A stretch of 6,854 bases of DNA from UBA6136 sp046305255 (GTDB lineage: Bacteria; Pseudomonadota; Gammaproteobacteria; Methylococcales; Methylococcaceae): contig JBKCCF010000009.1 in assembly GCA_046305255.1 (NCBI GenBank), positions 1-6,854 on the forward strand, read 5' to 3'. Positions 6,628 through 6,854 of the stretch are shown piece by piece; positions within the stretch are counted from its first letter, which is position 1; the number at the start of each line of letters is the position of its first letter. The notes under the pieces were generated by a model. It ran no database searches. It had not been told where the DNA came from and saw only the letters and a program-made list of their open reading frames with translations. A program made the translations under genes and the position numbers.

Positions 6628-6671
6628 GGTCGAATTACACCAGATACAACCATATTAAAAGGCCGGATCAA
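5465..6671 (-). mobile_element. IS630-family insertion sequence relic
   Basis: The ends are imperfect inverted repeats: TTGATCCGGCCCTTAAAAT at the left and, read inward from the right, TTGATCCGGCCTTTTAATAT. Each is flanked by TA (5463-5464 and 6672-6673), as expected for the TA-targeting IS630/Tc1-mariner group. The element is 1207 bp long, or 1104 bp without the nested repeat and its extra TATA, in the normal IS630 range. The transposase reading frame runs through the left end and stops just outside it. Confidence 0.8.
6432..6530 (-). mobile_element. MITE-like element, copy D, nested in the IS630 transposase gene
   Basis: This 99 bp copy has perfect 11 bp terminal inverted repeats (GGGAACCTCGA / TCGAGGTTCCC) and is flanked by TATA at 6428-6431 and 6531-6534. 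Removing the element plus one TATA joins SGMTY to KQLAEIAGVHEMTV in frame, which confirms the exact borders and a 4-bp target duplication. The inner inverted repeat ACACACT/AGTGTGT forms a perfect 7 bp stem. It lies in the opposite orientation to copies A and C. It looks like the best-preserved copy in the window. Confidence 0.93.
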
Positions 6672-6696
6672 TAGCAGGGTCTGAGCTTACAAATAA

Positions 6697-6704
6697 TGAC
6701 GTCA
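6697..6704. promoter_or_regulatory. TGACGTCA palindrome, possible operator
   Basis: TGACGTCA is a perfect palindrome, extended to ATGACGTCAT at 6696-6705. It lies about 31 bases upstream of the -35 box of the downstream promoter, a position suited to an activator. A chance occurrence cannot be excluded. Confidence 0.3.
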
Positions 6705-6709
6705 TACGC

Positions 6710-6734
6710 ATGCGACAAAATGTCGCATTTTTTT
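6710..6734 (+). terminator. Strong intrinsic terminator, plus strand
   Basis: A perfect 8 bp stem (ATGCGACA / TGTCGCAT) with a 3-base AAA loop is followed directly by seven T residues (6728-6734). It acts on plus-strand transcription only, because the minus side has no T-run. No plus-strand gene ends just upstream, so it may be left from a gene lost or displaced when the IS entered, or it may insulate the promoter that follows. Confidence 0.8.
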
Positions 6735-6735
6735 G

Positions 6736-6763
6736 TTGACAGGTGAAAGCGCGGTGGTAGACT
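6736..6763 (+). promoter_or_regulatory. Strong sigma70-type promoter reading out of the window
   Basis: TTGACA (6736-6741) and TAGACT (6758-6763) are separated by 16 bases, with an extended -10 TG at 6755-6756. The bases after the -10 (GCGACGCAC) make a GC-rich discriminator like those of stringently controlled rRNA and tRNA promoters. An AT-rich stretch, part of the terminator, lies directly upstream of the -35. Transcription should start near 6770. Confidence 0.75.
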
Positions 6764-6769
6764 GCGACG

Positions 6770-6854
6770 CACTCGAAGGAACGGGTGGCTGGGAAACAAG
6801 TCATAGGCTTGCTTCTCGGGACAAGTGCCAGGGAAGACTCAAGCGGACCGGTGC
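6770..6854 (+). other. 5' part of an unidentified transcript
   Basis: No start codon with a ribosome binding site is evident. The segment is rich in short complementary blocks: CAAG and CTTG alternate (in ACAAGT, GGCTTG, GGGACAAGT), and CTGG can pair with CCAG, giving competing hairpins. It does not match 16S, tRNA, RNase P, tmRNA, SRP or 6S RNA starts as I know them. It could be the leader of a stable RNA operon or of a gene beyond the window. Confidence 0.35.

Noticed and set aside
6780..6854. Cobalamin riboswitch suggested by AGGGAA and CGGTGC
   Set aside because: The spacing between these blocks is too long, and the rest of the consensus is not visible in the window.
6764..6854. tRNA, RNase P, tmRNA or SRP RNA start
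   Set aside because: No T-loop, no conserved 5' sequences and no matching secondary structure were found.

Overview
The window looks like part of a chromosome of moderate GC from a gammaproteobacterium that oxidises reduced sulfur compounds. Three things suggest this. surE and pcm overlap, as they commonly do in proteobacteria. The Pcm N-terminus resembles Pseudomonas-type Pcm. A small c-type cytochrome is paired with a flavocytochrome c sulfide dehydrogenase-type flavoprotein. The genus cannot be fixed from the sequence.

Layout. Positions 1-604 hold no convincing gene. They contain a run of short mobile repeats: a solo repeat end, then two copies of a ~99 bp element in opposite orientations, all separated by ATAT. 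Next come pcm and surE on the minus strand (surE first, 1-base overlap). A 135 bp divergent spacer separates surE from a plus-strand pair: a DUF4202 protein and a cation diffusion facilitator (GTGA overlap). Convergent with that pair, and only 15 bp away, is a minus-strand pair: cytochrome c, then the FAD-dependent sulfide dehydrogenase flavoprotein (again a GTGA overlap). Upstream of the cytochrome lies a third copy of the 99 bp element, then a decayed IS630-family insertion sequence (about 5465-6671). A fourth copy of the 99 bp element is inserted inside that IS. The last 180 bases hold a TGACGTCA palindrome, a strong intrinsic terminator and a strong sigma70-type promoter that reads out of the window.

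How the genes work together. SurE (nucleotidase) and Pcm (isoaspartyl repair) are a classic stress-survival pair. The cytochrome and flavoprotein should form a periplasmic electron-transfer unit that oxidises sulfide and passes electrons to a c-type heme. The DUF4202/CDF pair looks translationally coupled, which suggests a shared but unknown link to metal homeostasis.

The most informative structure outside the genes is the family of ~99 bp non-coding elements (MITE-like): four copies plus a solo end. One copy sits in the IS630 transposase gene with a 4-bp TATA duplication, and removing it restores the reading frame exactly. No clearly new multi-gene system is visible.
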